Assembly (NCBI GenBank): GCA_937952135.1
Contig: CALFYL010000298.1
Coordinates: 7,720-71,719, forward strand
Direction of reading: 5' to 3'
DNA: 64,000 bases
From: an uncultured Planctomycetia bacterium
GTDB taxonomy: Bacteria; Planctomycetota; UBA1135; GCA-002686595
Shown here: positions 18,333 through 28,400 of the stretch, in pieces
How positions within the stretch are numbered: position 1 is the stretch's first letter
Layout: every line of letters begins with the position of its first letter
The notes under the pieces: model-generated
What the model saw: only the letters and a program-made list of their open reading frames with translations
Told to the model about the DNA's origin: nothing
The model's database searches: none
Program-made: the position numbers and the translations under genes

Positions 18333-19814
18333 ATGTTCGCTGCGCTCCCGATGGGTTCCATCTCGATTCAGCACGTGGCCGAGTTCGGCTACATGGCCGC
18401 GTCGGCGCTGTTCGTGCTCGGGCTGATCAAGCTCGGCAAGGTGAAGACCGCGCGCCAGGGCATGAACTGGGCCGCCTTCGGCATGGCGATCTCGATCGCC
18501 GCCACGGTGGCGCTGCTGCTCACGGACTCGCACTGGAACGGCCGGTCGATCGGAATGGGGGTCGCCAGCGCGGCCCTCGGTTCGGCGATCGGCTATTGGA
18601 TGGCCGTGAAGGTGCCGATGACCTCGATGCCCGAGTTCGTCGCCTTCTTCAACGGCCTCGGCGGACTCGCGTCGACCTTCGTCGCGCTCGCGGAGATCCC
18701 GCGCGCGGCGCACCTTCAGGTCACGCTGTCGGACCTCGGCGACAAGGATCACCCCGGCGAAGGCGCGATGTTCGCGATCGCCGCCGCGCTCGCGATCGTG
18801 ATCGGCGCGGTGACCTTCTCGGGCTCGATGATCGCGTACGCGAAGCTCGCGGGGAAAGTGAACCGCAACCGCGCGGGCCCGCTCGGCTCGCAGGCGGTCA
18901 ACGCGATTCTGGTCGTCGCCTGCATCGGGCTCGCGGTTTGGGGCGGTTTCTTCGCCGCGGATTCGGGCACGCTGTTCGGCGCCGGCGGAGCGCTGCTGGC
19001 GATGGCGCTCTTGCTCGGCGTCGGCCTCACGATGCCGATCGGAGGCGCGGACATGCCCGTCGCGATCGCGCTGCTCAACTCGTACTCGGGCATCGCCGCG
19101 ATGACGACCGGGTTCGTGCTGCAGAACAACCTGCTGATCGTCGCCGGCTCGCTGGTCGGCGCGTCGGGCATCATCCTCACGCAGATCATGTGCAAGGCCA
19201 TGAACCGTTCGCTGTCGAACGTGTTGCTCGGCGGCTTGCAGGACGCCGGAGCAGGCTCGGCCAAGAAGGACGAGGGCTACACCAAGGTCAAGACGACGAG
19301 CGCCGACGAGCTCGCGGCGGTGCTCGACAGCGCGACCAGCGTGATCTTCGTCCCGGGCTACGGTCTCGCGGTCGCGCAGGCGCAGCACAAGGTGCGCGAG
19401 CTCGCGACGCTGCTCGAGAAGAAGGGTTGCCAGGTGCGCTACGCGATCCATCCGGTCGCGGGCCGCATGCCGGGGCACATGAACATCCTGCTGGCGGAGG
19501 CGGACGTGCCCTACGAGCAGCTCTACGAGCTCGACAAGATCAACGACGACTTCAAGAACACCGACGTGGTGGTCGTGCTCGGCGCGAACGACGTGTGCAA
19601 CCCCGCCGCGACGCAGGACCCCAAGTCGCCGATCGCCGGCATGCCGGTGCTCGAGGTGTGGAACGCGCGGACGGTCGTGATCGTCAAGCGCTCGCTCGCG
19701 TCGGGCTACGCGGGCATCCGCAACGAGCTGTTCCAGATGGACAACTCGCTGATGCTCCTCGCCGACGCGAAGAAGGCGCTCGAGGACACGATCACCGAGC
19801 TGAAGACGCTCTGA
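18333..19814 (+). CDS. pntB: NAD(P) transhydrogenase subunit beta
   Basis: 493 residues from ATG 18333. The N-terminal half has about nine membrane helices, including the MTSMPEFVAFFNGLGGLAS loop and GGADMPVAIALLNSYSG. The C-terminal domain III binds NADP(H): SVIFVPGYGLAVAQAQHKVRE, IHPVAGRMPGHMNILLAEA, VVVLGANDVCNPAA and MPVLEVWNA. These are the invariant motifs of PntB. With pntAA and pntAB it makes a complete proton-translocating transhydrogenase, which supplies NADPH or balances the two cofactor pools. No sign of truncation. Confidence 0.96.
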   Translation: MFAALPMGSISIQHVAEFGYMAASALFVLGLIKLGKVKTARQGMNWAAFGMAISIAATVALLLTDSHWNGRSIGMGVASAALGSAIGYWMAVKVPMTSMPEFVAFFNGLGGLASTFVALAEIPRAAHLQVTLSDLGDKDHPGEGAMFAIAAALAIVIGAVTFSGSMIAYAKLAGKVNRNRAGPLGSQAVNAILVVACIGLAVWGGFFAADSGTLFGAGGALLAMALLLGVGLTMPIGGADMPVAIALLNSYSGIAAMTTGFVLQNNLLIVAGSLVGASGIILTQIMCKAMNRSLSNVLLGGLQDAGAGSAKKDEGYTKVKTTSADELAAVLDSATSVIFVPGYGLAVAQAQHKVRELATLLEKKGCQVRYAIHPVAGRMPGHMNILLAEADVPYEQLYELDKINDDFKNTDVVVVLGANDVCNPAATQDPKSPIAGMPVLEVWNARTVVIVKRSLASGYAGIRNELFQMDNSLMLLADAKKALEDTITELKTL

Positions 19815-19828
19815 CCGGCGTTTCCCGG

Positions 19829-19834
19829 TAATCT
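19829..19834 (+). promoter_or_regulatory. Candidate -10 hexamer TAATCT
   Basis: GG-TAATCT lies 21 nt upstream of GTG 19856, with a GGAGG ribosome-binding site between them (about 19843-19847). Confidence 0.4.
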
Positions 19835-19855
19835 GGCCGCTGCGGAGGATTCCCA

Positions 19856-22800
19856 GTGGCTCGCAAATCCATCGGTTCGTCGCGCTCGGCCGCGCTGCTT
19901 CTCATCGGTCTCGTCGCGCTCGCCCTCGTTGGCGGCGCGTGGTTCGTGTTGATGGAGGAGCCGAGCGCCGAGGCCGCTTCCTTCGGCACGGGCGCCGCCG
20001 GGACGACCGCGGACGCGGCCGACCGAGCGTCGTCGCAGCGCGTCGACGGGCCCGCCGAGCTCGACGAAGCGCGGCCGCGCGGCGCGGAGAGCGGCGGCGC
20101 TCACGCCGCGGACGAACGCACGCGCGCGGAAGTCGACGACGACAAGCGCCTCGAACTCGCGAACGCGGTGTGGGTCGAGGGCCGCGTCGTGTTTCCGGCC
20201 GGCACGCCGCTGGACGAACGCCTCGAGGTCGTCGCCGACGGCAAGGACATCCCGCGCTTCGGCGACCACCGCGTGAAGGTCGCGAACGACGGCTCGTTCC
20301 GCGTCGCGTTCTCGAAGGAGTCCTCCACCGGTCGGCTCAAGCTCGAAGGGCGCTACCTGTACCTCGAGCCGCCGCTGCGCGTGAAGCTGCCGGCGAAGGC
20401 GCCCGTGGTCCTCGAGCCGGCCCTCGGCGGCTGCATCGAAGGCCGGATCGTCCCGCCCGTCGGCGCACCGGTCGAGTGGAGAGCGATCGCGAAACGCGCG
20501 CCCTCGGCGATGAGCTGGGGCGATCCGATCGGATCCCTGCACCGAGAGGCCATCGTCCACGAGGACCTGCGCTACGAGCTCCGCGGCTTGCCGGTCGACC
20601 GCAAGCACATGCTCTCCTTCGACTCCGGCCAGTGGGTCGCGTTCCACAAGTCGGAGGTGAGCGTGAAGGCCGGCGAAACCGAGCAGCTCGATATCGAGTG
20701 CAAGCCGGGCGTGCGGCTTCGCGGACGCGTCGTCGACCTCGAGGGTCGGCCGCTCGAGGGCGCGCACGTTGCGACGGAGCACGAGTACGACGGCCGCGAC
20801 GGAACGTGGACGGCGCCGCGCTCGGATGCGAGCGATGAGAACGGGGCCTTCGAACTCCTCGGCGCGGGCGCGGGCCGCCTGCAGCTCAGCGCGTCGTTGA
20901 AGGGTCATCTGGACGGAAAGCTGGACCTCGGCACGCTCGTCGACGGCGAGACGCGCGAGGGGCTCGAGATCCGACTCGACGCCGGCCGATCGATCTCGGG
21001 CGTCGTGCGCTGGGACGACGGCCAGCCCGCGGTCGGCGCGTCGCTGGTCGTCAAACCGATGAAGGGCGAGCAGGCCTGGTTCTTCGACACGGACAACACG
21101 CGCACGGGGCTCGACGGGCGCTTCGAGATCTCGGGCCTCGAGGAGGGCCCCTTCAAAGTCGAGGCGCACGCCAGGGGCGGCGCGAAGCCCGGGAACGACG
21201 CGGACGGCGCGTCGGCGAAGAAGAGCCGGCTCAAGGGTCCGACCTGGCGCGCCGTCGCGACCGATGTCGAGCCCGGCGCGAAACTCGAGCTCGTGCTGCG
21301 GCTCGGCACGAGCCTCGTCGGACAGGTGGTCGACGATCTCGGAGCTCCGATTCGGAAGTTCTCGGTCCACGCGAACTCGTCCGAGGTCGTGTTCGCCTCC
21401 GAACGCCAGGTCACGGACAGGTTCGACAGCGAGGACGGCCGCTTCGAGCTCCAGGGCGTCGGCGAGGGCACGTGGCACGTCATCGCGAACGCGCGCGGTT
21501 ACATGGCGAACACGCCGCTCATCGTCGAGCTCGACGGTGCTTCGCAGCCGCTCCGATTCGTGCTTCCGCGCGGCAGTTCGCTCGCCGGAGTCGTCCTCGA
21601 TGCGGCGGGTGAGCCGCTTGCGAAGGCGCGCGTCGTCGTCGAGAGCGCCGGGGATTCGAGCGCGGGCTTCCTGGAGATGGACCGCAGCGCGAAGACGGAC
21701 TCGAAGGGCGGCTTCAAGATCTCGACGGCGCCGAGCGGCGCGATCACCTTGCGCGCGACGCACGAGAACTTCGCGGCGAGCGCGCCGTTGCAGCTCGAAG
21801 TGGCGCCGGGCGACAAGCAAACCGGGCTGCGGATCGTGTTGACGGACGGCGGGTCCTTGCGCGGCCGGATCGACCCGCGCTACCTCGCGGGCGAGCGGAG
21901 GTGGCGCGTGAGCGCGAACCGCGAGGGGCCCGATGGACGGCGCAGCACGTCGGCCGAGAAGGATGGCACGTTCGTGCTCGAGCGCCTCTCGCCCGGCGAA
22001 TACGAAGTCGAAGCGCACTCGTCGTCGAACGGCCGGTTCGCGCTCGGAGAGGACGACGACCGCCCGGCGGCGAGCGCGGAGCCCGCGATGCGCAGCCAGT
22101 TGTCCGCGAAGGCGACGGTTTACGACGGTCGCACGACCGAGGTCGTGCTCGGCGCGCCGACCGGCGTCTCGGTCGTGCTGCGCGGAAAGGTCACTCGAGC
22201 AGGCCAGCCTGTCCCGAACGCGTCCGTGACGTGCGCGAACGGCGAGTGGGACATCGAAACGCGAACGGCCGCGAATGGCGAGTACGCCATGGTGCTCGAG
22301 AGCAGCGGCTCGCACACCGTGTCGGCGGCGCTGTCGCACGACGGCGTCTGGGTGACGCACACCGTCGACGTGCCCGCAGCCGGCAGCGTGCGGCAGGACT
22401 TCGAGTTCTCCGGCGGCCGCATCGCGGGCCGCGTCGTCGACCGCGAGGAAGAGCCCGTGGCCGACGCGACGGTGCGCATCGCGAGCTCCGACCCGCAGAG
22501 CACGGCCAACGAGCAACTCTTCGCGGTCTCGCGCACCACCGACAGCGAAGGCGCCTTCGAAATCGACGGGCTCGGCGCCGGCGAGTACCAGCTCACCGTT
22601 CTCGACGAACGCGATTGGCGCGGACGGGCGCCGCGCTTCGCGCTCACGGTCGTCCAGGGGATCGCGCTGGAGGACGGCGCAAGTCGCGAAGGGCTGGTGA
22701 TCGAGGTCGATTCGCCCGCGGAGCTGCGCGTTCACGTCCGGACGGTCGACGGCGCGCCCGCGGTCGGCGCCGATGTGAGCGCGCGGCACGTCGACAGCGT

Positions 22801-23251
22801 CGACGCCTTGGGCCTGTCCGATTCGCGCACCACCGACGGCGCGGGGAATGCGCTGCTCGGCGGCCTGGGCGGCGGCGAGCACCGCGTCTTGGCGCGGCTC
22901 GGCGACCAGATCGCGGTCTCCGGCGCCGTGCGCGTCACGCGCGACGCTGCAGGTTCGGTCGAACTCACTCTGCGCCGCGGCGGCAAGCTCTCGATCGTCG
23001 TGACCGACGAGACCGGCGCCGCCGCGCTGGAAACACCGCTGAGGGTCGTGGACGCGAGCGGGTTCGACTGGGCGCGCGCGCAACTCGAATGGGGCCACGA
23101 CGAAGCCGCGGGGAGCTGGACCCTCGGCCCGCTGCCGCCGGGCGCGTACTCGGTGAGCGTCCAAACGGCGACGCAAGGCAGCGCCGCGGCGACCGTGCAA
23201 GTCACCGCGGGCGGCACGGCGACGGCCGACTTGCAGCTCCAAGAGAACTGA
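19856..23251 (+). CDS. Large membrane-anchored CarboxypepD_reg repeat protein (paralogue A)
   Basis: 1131 residues from GTG 19856 with GGAGG upstream. One helix at about residues 11-31 (ALLLIGLVALALVGGAWFVL) acts as signal anchor; an acidic, Ala-rich linker follows to about residue 95. The rest is a chain of beta-sandwich repeats with the signature G-x-V-x-D-x-x-G-x-P, for example GRVVDLEGRPLEGAHV, GQVVDDLGAPIRKFSV, GVVLDAAGEPLAKARV and GRVVDREEEPVADATV. This repeat is a prealbumin-like fold used for surface adhesion or as spacer; no catalytic domain is visible. It is a clear paralogue of the protein at 25493, sharing VWVEG...LDE.LEVVADGK and the same repeat order. Confidence 0.88.
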   Translation: MARKSIGSSRSAALLLIGLVALALVGGAWFVLMEEPSAEAASFGTGAAGTTADAADRASSQRVDGPAELDEARPRGAESGGAHAADERTRAEVDDDKRLELANAVWVEGRVVFPAGTPLDERLEVVADGKDIPRFGDHRVKVANDGSFRVAFSKESSTGRLKLEGRYLYLEPPLRVKLPAKAPVVLEPALGGCIEGRIVPPVGAPVEWRAIAKRAPSAMSWGDPIGSLHREAIVHEDLRYELRGLPVDRKHMLSFDSGQWVAFHKSEVSVKAGETEQLDIECKPGVRLRGRVVDLEGRPLEGAHVATEHEYDGRDGTWTAPRSDASDENGAFELLGAGAGRLQLSASLKGHLDGKLDLGTLVDGETREGLEIRLDAGRSISGVVRWDDGQPAVGASLVVKPMKGEQAWFFDTDNTRTGLDGRFEISGLEEGPFKVEAHARGGAKPGNDADGASAKKSRLKGPTWRAVATDVEPGAKLELVLRLGTSLVGQVVDDLGAPIRKFSVHANSSEVVFASERQVTDRFDSEDGRFELQGVGEGTWHVIANARGYMANTPLIVELDGASQPLRFVLPRGSSLAGVVLDAAGEPLAKARVVVESAGDSSAGFLEMDRSAKTDSKGGFKISTAPSGAITLRATHENFAASAPLQLEVAPGDKQTGLRIVLTDGGSLRGRIDPRYLAGERRWRVSANREGPDGRRSTSAEKDGTFVLERLSPGEYEVEAHSSSNGRFALGEDDDRPAASAEPAMRSQLSAKATVYDGRTTEVVLGAPTGVSVVLRGKVTRAGQPVPNASVTCANGEWDIETRTAANGEYAMVLESSGSHTVSAALSHDGVWVTHTVDVPAAGSVRQDFEFSGGRIAGRVVDREEEPVADATVRIASSDPQSTANEQLFAVSRTTDSEGAFEIDGLGAGEYQLTVLDERDWRGRAPRFALTVVQGIALEDGASREGLVIEVDSPAELRVHVRTVDGAPAVGADVSARHVDSVDALGLSDSRTTDGAGNALLGGLGGGEHRVLARLGDQIAVSGAVRVTRDAAGSVELTLRRGGKLSIVVTDETGAAALETPLRVVDASGFDWARAQLEWGHDEAAGSWTLGPLPPGAYSVSVQTATQGSAAATVQVTAGGTATADLQLQEN

Positions 23252-23252
23252 A

Positions 23253-23268
23253 TCCGAATCGGTTCGGA
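23253..23268 (+). terminator. Short stem-loop after paralogue A
   Basis: TCCGAA-TCGG-TTCGGA begins 2 nt after the stop codon at 23251. The stem is only 6 bp and no T-tract follows, so this is a weak terminator candidate. Confidence 0.25.
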
Positions 23269-23498
23269 CCAAGCGTTCTGCGCCTCGGTTTCGCCTGTGC
23301 ACGAGAAGCTGCGCGAGTGCCGATCCTCGAGCGCGCTCGCAGAAGAAACTGGATTCCTTCGACCGATCGCGCGTTGGCGACGTGGAACGCGCTCGTTACG
23401 AAATCCGGAATTCGGCGACAACTCGAGTTTGGGTGGAAGCTAACTCCTGCGCATCGCGACGGCGATTTCCGCCGTCCACTCGAAACGAAGAGGGACTC

Positions 23499-25244
23499 AT
23501 GACAAAGCATCGATCGTGGTTGGGTTCGGTTTCGATCGCTCGGCTCGCGCTGTCGATCGCCGTGGCGTCCGCGGGCGTGTTCGCAAGCGCTCAGAACGAG
23601 TTGATCAGTGTCGACTCGTCGGGTGCGCAAGCGAACGGTGACAGCACCTCGGTGGCGGTGACGCCCGACGGGCGCTTCGTCGCCTTCGAGAGCTCCGCGT
23701 CGAACTTGGTCGCCGACGACACCAACGGATGGCAGGACGTGTTCGTGCGCGACCGCTTGCTCGGCACGACCGAGCTGATCAGCCGCAACTCGAACGGTGA
23801 CGTGGGCAATCGCAACGGTTCGAGGCCGTCGATCTCGGCCGACGGGCGCTACGTCGTCTTCCAGAGCAGCTCGACCAACCTCTACCCGGGAACGAACCAT
23901 CTGGACCAGCAGATCTACGTCCGTGACCGCCAGGCGGGCGTCACCACGCTCGCGAGCGTCAAGCCGTCGGGTGCGCCGGGCGTCTTCAACAACACGCAGG
24001 GCGTGATCTCCGCGGACGGGCGTTACGTCGCTTTCCGCTCGCGCGATGCGATGTCGGTCGGCGACACCGGGGGCTTGTATGACATCTTCGTGCGCGACCT
24101 CGTGGCGGGCGTGACGATCAAGGCGAGCCCAGGACTTGGCGGTGCGGAGGCCAACGACCACAGCCAACGGCCTTCGATCTCGGCCGACGGTCGTTTCGTG
24201 GCCTTCGCAAGCCAAGCGTCCAACCTCGCGCCCAACGACAACAACCAGATCGCCGCGGAGTTCGATGTCTTCGTGTTCGATCGGCTGAGCGGCGTGGTCG
24301 AGCTGGTAAGCCAAACCCCCGGAGGGTTCTCGGCCAACGCAGACTCGTCGGACGCAGAAATCAGCGGTGACGGCTCGCGCGTGTTCTTCTCGAGCGGTGC
24401 GACGGATCTCGTGCCGCAATCCGCGGCGCCCCGCTATTTGTTTGTCCGCGATCTCACTCGTGGCATTACCAGTGCGATTCCTGAGTTCACGGGTGGCCCG
24501 TATCTGTCGAAAGCCGTGTCGCACGATGGCCGCTCGTTGGTGTTCGTGACGCACGTTTCCGAGCTTCCCATCGACACGAACCTCAAGGCCGACGTGTACC
24601 GCGTCGATGTCGACACCGGCGCGCGCGAGTTGCTCAGCTTCGCGGCGAACGGAGGACTCTCGATGGGGCACGCTCCGGGCGCCGTCCAATTCATCGCCCT
24701 GACCGCCGACGGTCGGACGGCCGTCTACAACTCGACCGCGACCGACCTCGTCGCGGGCGACGGCAACGCTCAGGCTGACATCTTCGCCACCACGCTCGAG
24801 CTCGCGCCGCTCACGTTCTGCACAGCAGGAGTGACGACCAACGGCTGCGAAGCCTCGATCGGGTCCGCGGGGGTCCCAAGCGCGAGCGCCACATCGGGCT
24901 TCGTCCTCAACACGACCTCCGTCGAAGGCGCGCGCAGCGGCATGTATTTCTACGGCGTTGACAACTTCGGCTTCGAGCCCACGCCGTGGGGCGCGGGCTC
25001 GAGCTCGCTGTGCGTGAAGAGCCCGGTTCAGCGCACGACGCTGCTCGACTCCGGCGGCAACGCCGGGGACTGCTCGGGCGTGTTGACGCTGGATTGGAGC
25101 GCCTACATCGCCGCGAATCCGAGCGCGCTCGGTGCTCCGTTCGCCGCGGGGAGTCGGTTCCAAGCCCAGGCCTGGTTCCGCGATCCGGGCAACGCGCTCA
25201 ACTCGAGCCTGTCGAACGCCCTGCGCGTCGTGCTCGCGCCGTGA
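23499..25244 (+). CDS. Secreted TolB/WD40-like beta-propeller protein with Cys-module C-terminus
   Basis: 581 residues from ATG 23499. The signal peptide (about 1-31) ends in ASAQ. Residues 35-435 hold repeated blades of the type VTPDGRFVAFESSASNLV...DVFVRDR, SISADGRYVVFQSSS and SISADGRFVAFASQA, the PD40/TolB-like WD40 pattern. Residues 440-581 form a separate module beginning FCTAGVTTNGC, with YFYGVDN, SLCVKSPVQRT, AANPSALGAPF and QAWFRDP. The same module ends the protein at 60022-60984. Function is unknown; a secreted or surface-displayed propeller is likely. It sits between the two giant repeat paralogues and its GC content looks slightly lower than theirs. Confidence 0.85.
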   Translation: MTKHRSWLGSVSIARLALSIAVASAGVFASAQNELISVDSSGAQANGDSTSVAVTPDGRFVAFESSASNLVADDTNGWQDVFVRDRLLGTTELISRNSNGDVGNRNGSRPSISADGRYVVFQSSSTNLYPGTNHLDQQIYVRDRQAGVTTLASVKPSGAPGVFNNTQGVISADGRYVAFRSRDAMSVGDTGGLYDIFVRDLVAGVTIKASPGLGGAEANDHSQRPSISADGRFVAFASQASNLAPNDNNQIAAEFDVFVFDRLSGVVELVSQTPGGFSANADSSDAEISGDGSRVFFSSGATDLVPQSAAPRYLFVRDLTRGITSAIPEFTGGPYLSKAVSHDGRSLVFVTHVSELPIDTNLKADVYRVDVDTGARELLSFAANGGLSMGHAPGAVQFIALTADGRTAVYNSTATDLVAGDGNAQADIFATTLELAPLTFCTAGVTTNGCEASIGSAGVPSASATSGFVLNTTSVEGARSGMYFYGVDNFGFEPTPWGAGSSSLCVKSPVQRTTLLDSGGNAGDCSGVLTLDWSAYIAANPSALGAPFAAGSRFQAQAWFRDPGNALNSSLSNALRVVLAP

Positions 25245-25270
25245 CACGTTCGCCTTGAGGGTGGCCGCGA

Positions 25271-25287
25271 CGTCGCCGCCGGCGACG
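25271..25287 (+). terminator. Stem-loop downstream of the propeller gene
   Basis: CGTCGCC-GCC-GGCGACG, 7-bp stem, 26 nt after the stop at 25244. No T-tract. Confidence 0.3.
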
Positions 25288-25329
25288 CTCAACGGGCCAT
25301 CGGAGCCGTACGGAACCGAGCTGCCTCGC

Positions 25330-25355
25330 GCCCGCCGTTGTCACCGCCGGCGGGC
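25330..25355 (+). terminator. Second stem-loop downstream of the propeller gene
   Basis: GCCCGCCG, a 10-nt loop, then CGGCGGGC. With the stem at 25271 it makes two hairpins in the gap before paralogue B, consistent with transcription ending here. No T-tract. Confidence 0.3.
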
Positions 25356-25426
25356 CGAGGCATTTCGGCGGCGCGCCGGGCGCCGGAGCGACCGCGGAGG
25401 GATCCGCCGGGGTTCGTCGACCGCGT

Positions 25427-25432
25427 TATCCT
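25427..25432 (+). promoter_or_regulatory. Candidate -10 hexamer TATCCT
   Basis: TATCCT lies 60 nt upstream of ATG 25493, after the two stem-loops. It matches the TAnnnT pattern, though without GC in front. Confidence 0.3.
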
Positions 25433-25492
25433 GCTGGTCCAAGTCGCCTGTCGTCCGAGGGTTCTTCCCGAACCCGCGAGCGGAGCACCCCC

Positions 25493-28400
25493 ATGGCCAA
25501 GTCGCGCAATCTCGCGCCCGCACTACTCGGCGGGCTTCTCGCCGTCGCATTGGGTTTGGTCGCGTGGCTCGCGCTCAGCGAGTCGCCGGCCCGCGAGATC
25601 GACGCACACACGGAGTCGGACGCGCCGAGAGCCGCGGCTTCGCTCGAACGCGAAGCGCCCGCGGTGAAGCTCGAACTCGACGAGCGTGATGCGCCGAGCC
25701 CCGCGCTGCAGAACGACGTCGCGGCGCGAGACGGCTCGCGTGCGGCGGTGAGCGACGCGGCGCAACTCGAGCTCAAAGACGCACTGTGGGTCGAAGGAAC
25801 CGTCCGCATCCCGCCCGAGACGCCGCTCGACGAGGAGCTCGAGGTCGTGGCCGACGGCAAGAAGTTCCCCACGCTCGGTCAGCACCGCGCGCGCGTCGGC
25901 GGCGATGGGCGCTTTCGCGTCGCGTTCTCGAAGGACACCAAGTTCGGGTGGCTGCGCCTCGAGGGCCGCTACTGCTTCCTCGCCAGTCCATGGAAGTGGA
26001 AGTCGAGCGACGCGGTGGCCGAGGTCGTGCTCGAACCTACGCTCGGCGCGTGCATCACGGGCGCGATCACGCCGCCGGCGGGGGCGAGCGACGTGCGCGA
26101 AGTGCTCGCCAAGACGCGCGTCGTCTCCAGCAGTTGGAGCATGGAAGACGGGCAGAGCTCGCGCACGGCGAGCGTCGGCGAAGACTTGCGCTACGAGCTC
26201 CGCGGCGTTCCGACGCACCGCGCGCAACAAATCGAGTTCGATGCGCTCCAGTGGACGCCGTTCACGCGAGACGCGGTGAGTGTCGCGCCCGGCAAGGTGC
26301 TGCAACTCGACATTGCGTGCGAACTCGGCGCGCGCGTCAGCGGACGCGTCGTCGACGGCGCGGGCGCGCCGGTCGTCAACGCCCAACTCATGTTCAAGCG
26401 CGGACAGGGAGCGAAGGGCGCCTCGTTCGACTTCTTGCGGCATGCGACGAGCAACAAGCAGGGCGAGTTCTCGACCGCCGGATTGCGTCCCGGGACGCTG
26501 CACGTCGTCGTCACGCGCGACGGCTTCCTCGAGCGCGAGCTCGAGCTCGGCGAACTCGTCGACGGCCAGGTGCGCGAGGGGTTCGAGATCGTGCTCGACA
26601 GCGGACGCTTCGTGCGCGGTGTCGTGAAGTGGAACAGCGGCGAGCCCGCGACGGGCGCATGGGTGCGGGTCGAAGAGCCGCGCTCCGAAACCTCGGAGGA
26701 GGTCCTGGTTTTCGGCGAGCCCAATTCGCACCGCGTCGACGAAAACGGCCGCTTCGAGATCACGGGACTCGGCGCGGGTCCCTACAAGGTGCTCGCGTCC
26801 GCCCCGGAGGGCTCGCGGCCCGAGCTCGGCCCCGACGGCAAGCCGCTGAAGAAGTCGAAGCTCTCGGGACCCAAGTGGCGCGCGGAGGCGGCGAACGTCG
26901 CTTCGGGAGCGGAGCTCGAACTCGTACTGACGCCAGGTCTGTCGATCGCCGGCGCGGTCGTCGACGAACTCGGCGCGCCGATCAAGAAGTTCACGGTGCG
27001 CGCGCGCGAGGCGCGTGAGAGCGCGTTCGACGTGGACCGCGGCGCGGACGTGTGGAGCCGCTTCGAGGCGGAGGATGGACGCTTCTCGCTCGAAGGACTC
27101 GGGCCGGGGGCGTGGTCGCTGCACGCGTCGGCCAAGGGCTTCACCGAGTCGGATGCGGCGCCGGTCCAGATCCCGCACAGCGGCGCGCCGGTCGTGCTGG
27201 CGCTCGCGCGCGTCGCGTCGGTGTCGGGCGTCGTGGTCGACGAAGCGGGGAAGCCGGTCGAAAAAGCGAGCGTCCGGGCGGAGTGGGAGCGCGGCGGTCG
27301 CAACGGCAACATCGACTCGGCAACCGCGTCCACGAACTCCAAAGGCGAGTTCAAGCTGCGCGACGCGCCCGCGGGTCCGGTCACCCTGCAGGTTCGCCAC
27401 GCGCTGTTCGCGGACGCCAAGTCGGCGCCGCTCTCCCTCGCCCCCGGCGGCAACCTCGAAGGGGTTCGAGTCGTGCTCGTGGCGGGCGGCACGATCCGCG
27501 GCCGCATCCACGAGAGCCTGCTCGTGGCGGACGCGGGCTGGTTCGTGAACATGTCCAGCGAGAGCGGTGCGGGCTGGCAGCACGAGCAGGCCGGCGCCGA
27601 CGGTGTGTTCAAGTTCGAGCGCGTGGCGCCGGGCAAGCACCGCATCCACGCGAATCTCAACCGACAGAGCGCGCCCGCCGGCGCAGCGTCCAGCGTCTCG
27701 TCCACGAGCGTGAGTTCGCTGAGCAGCACGGTCACCGTGGAGTCGGGCGTCGAGGTCGAGGTCGTGCTCGGCTCACCGGGCGGCGCGCCGACCGAGGTGC
27801 GTGGCCGAGTCACGCTCGCCGGCGAACCGGTCGAGGGCGCGCACGTCAACGCGCATCGGCAGGGATTGATGCTCAGCTCGTCGACCGGCGCCGACGGGAC
27901 CTTCACGCTCCTGCTCGAAGCGCAGAACGGCTACTCGATCAGCGCATCGCTGCCGAAGGGCGGCGTCTCGCAGCACCGGCGCGTCGACCTCGCGGACGGC
28001 GCGCCGAGCAGCGTGGACTTCGAGTTCGCGAGCGGCCGCATCGTCGGTCGCGTCGTCGACAGCGCGGGCGAGCCCGTGGGGAACGCGTGGATTCAGGCGA
28101 ACCTCACGCGCGCGGCGGAAGCGACCTCGGCGCGCGCCACCTCCGCCCACTTGCAGCCGCCTCCGGATGGCCGCTTCGAGTTCGTCGGCCTCTCGGCGGG
28201 CGAGTACAGCGTGTCGGTGACGTCCGCGAGTTTCGGGTCGGACGCGGTCAAGAGCTTCGGCACGGTGGTGGTGGAAGGCGTGGTCGTGAACGATCGAGAG
28301 GCCGAAGACGAACTCGTGATCCGCGTCGAGCCGTCGGCCGTCTTGAACTGCCGCGTGCGGACGTCGGATGGCTCGCCCGCCGCCGGGGCGACGCTCCAGA

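Noticed and set aside
19706..23302. Minus-strand frame of 1198 codons opposite the first giant repeat protein
   Set aside because: His/Arg/Asp-rich shadow composition; the plus strand has a ribosome-binding site, an anchor helix and clear repeats.
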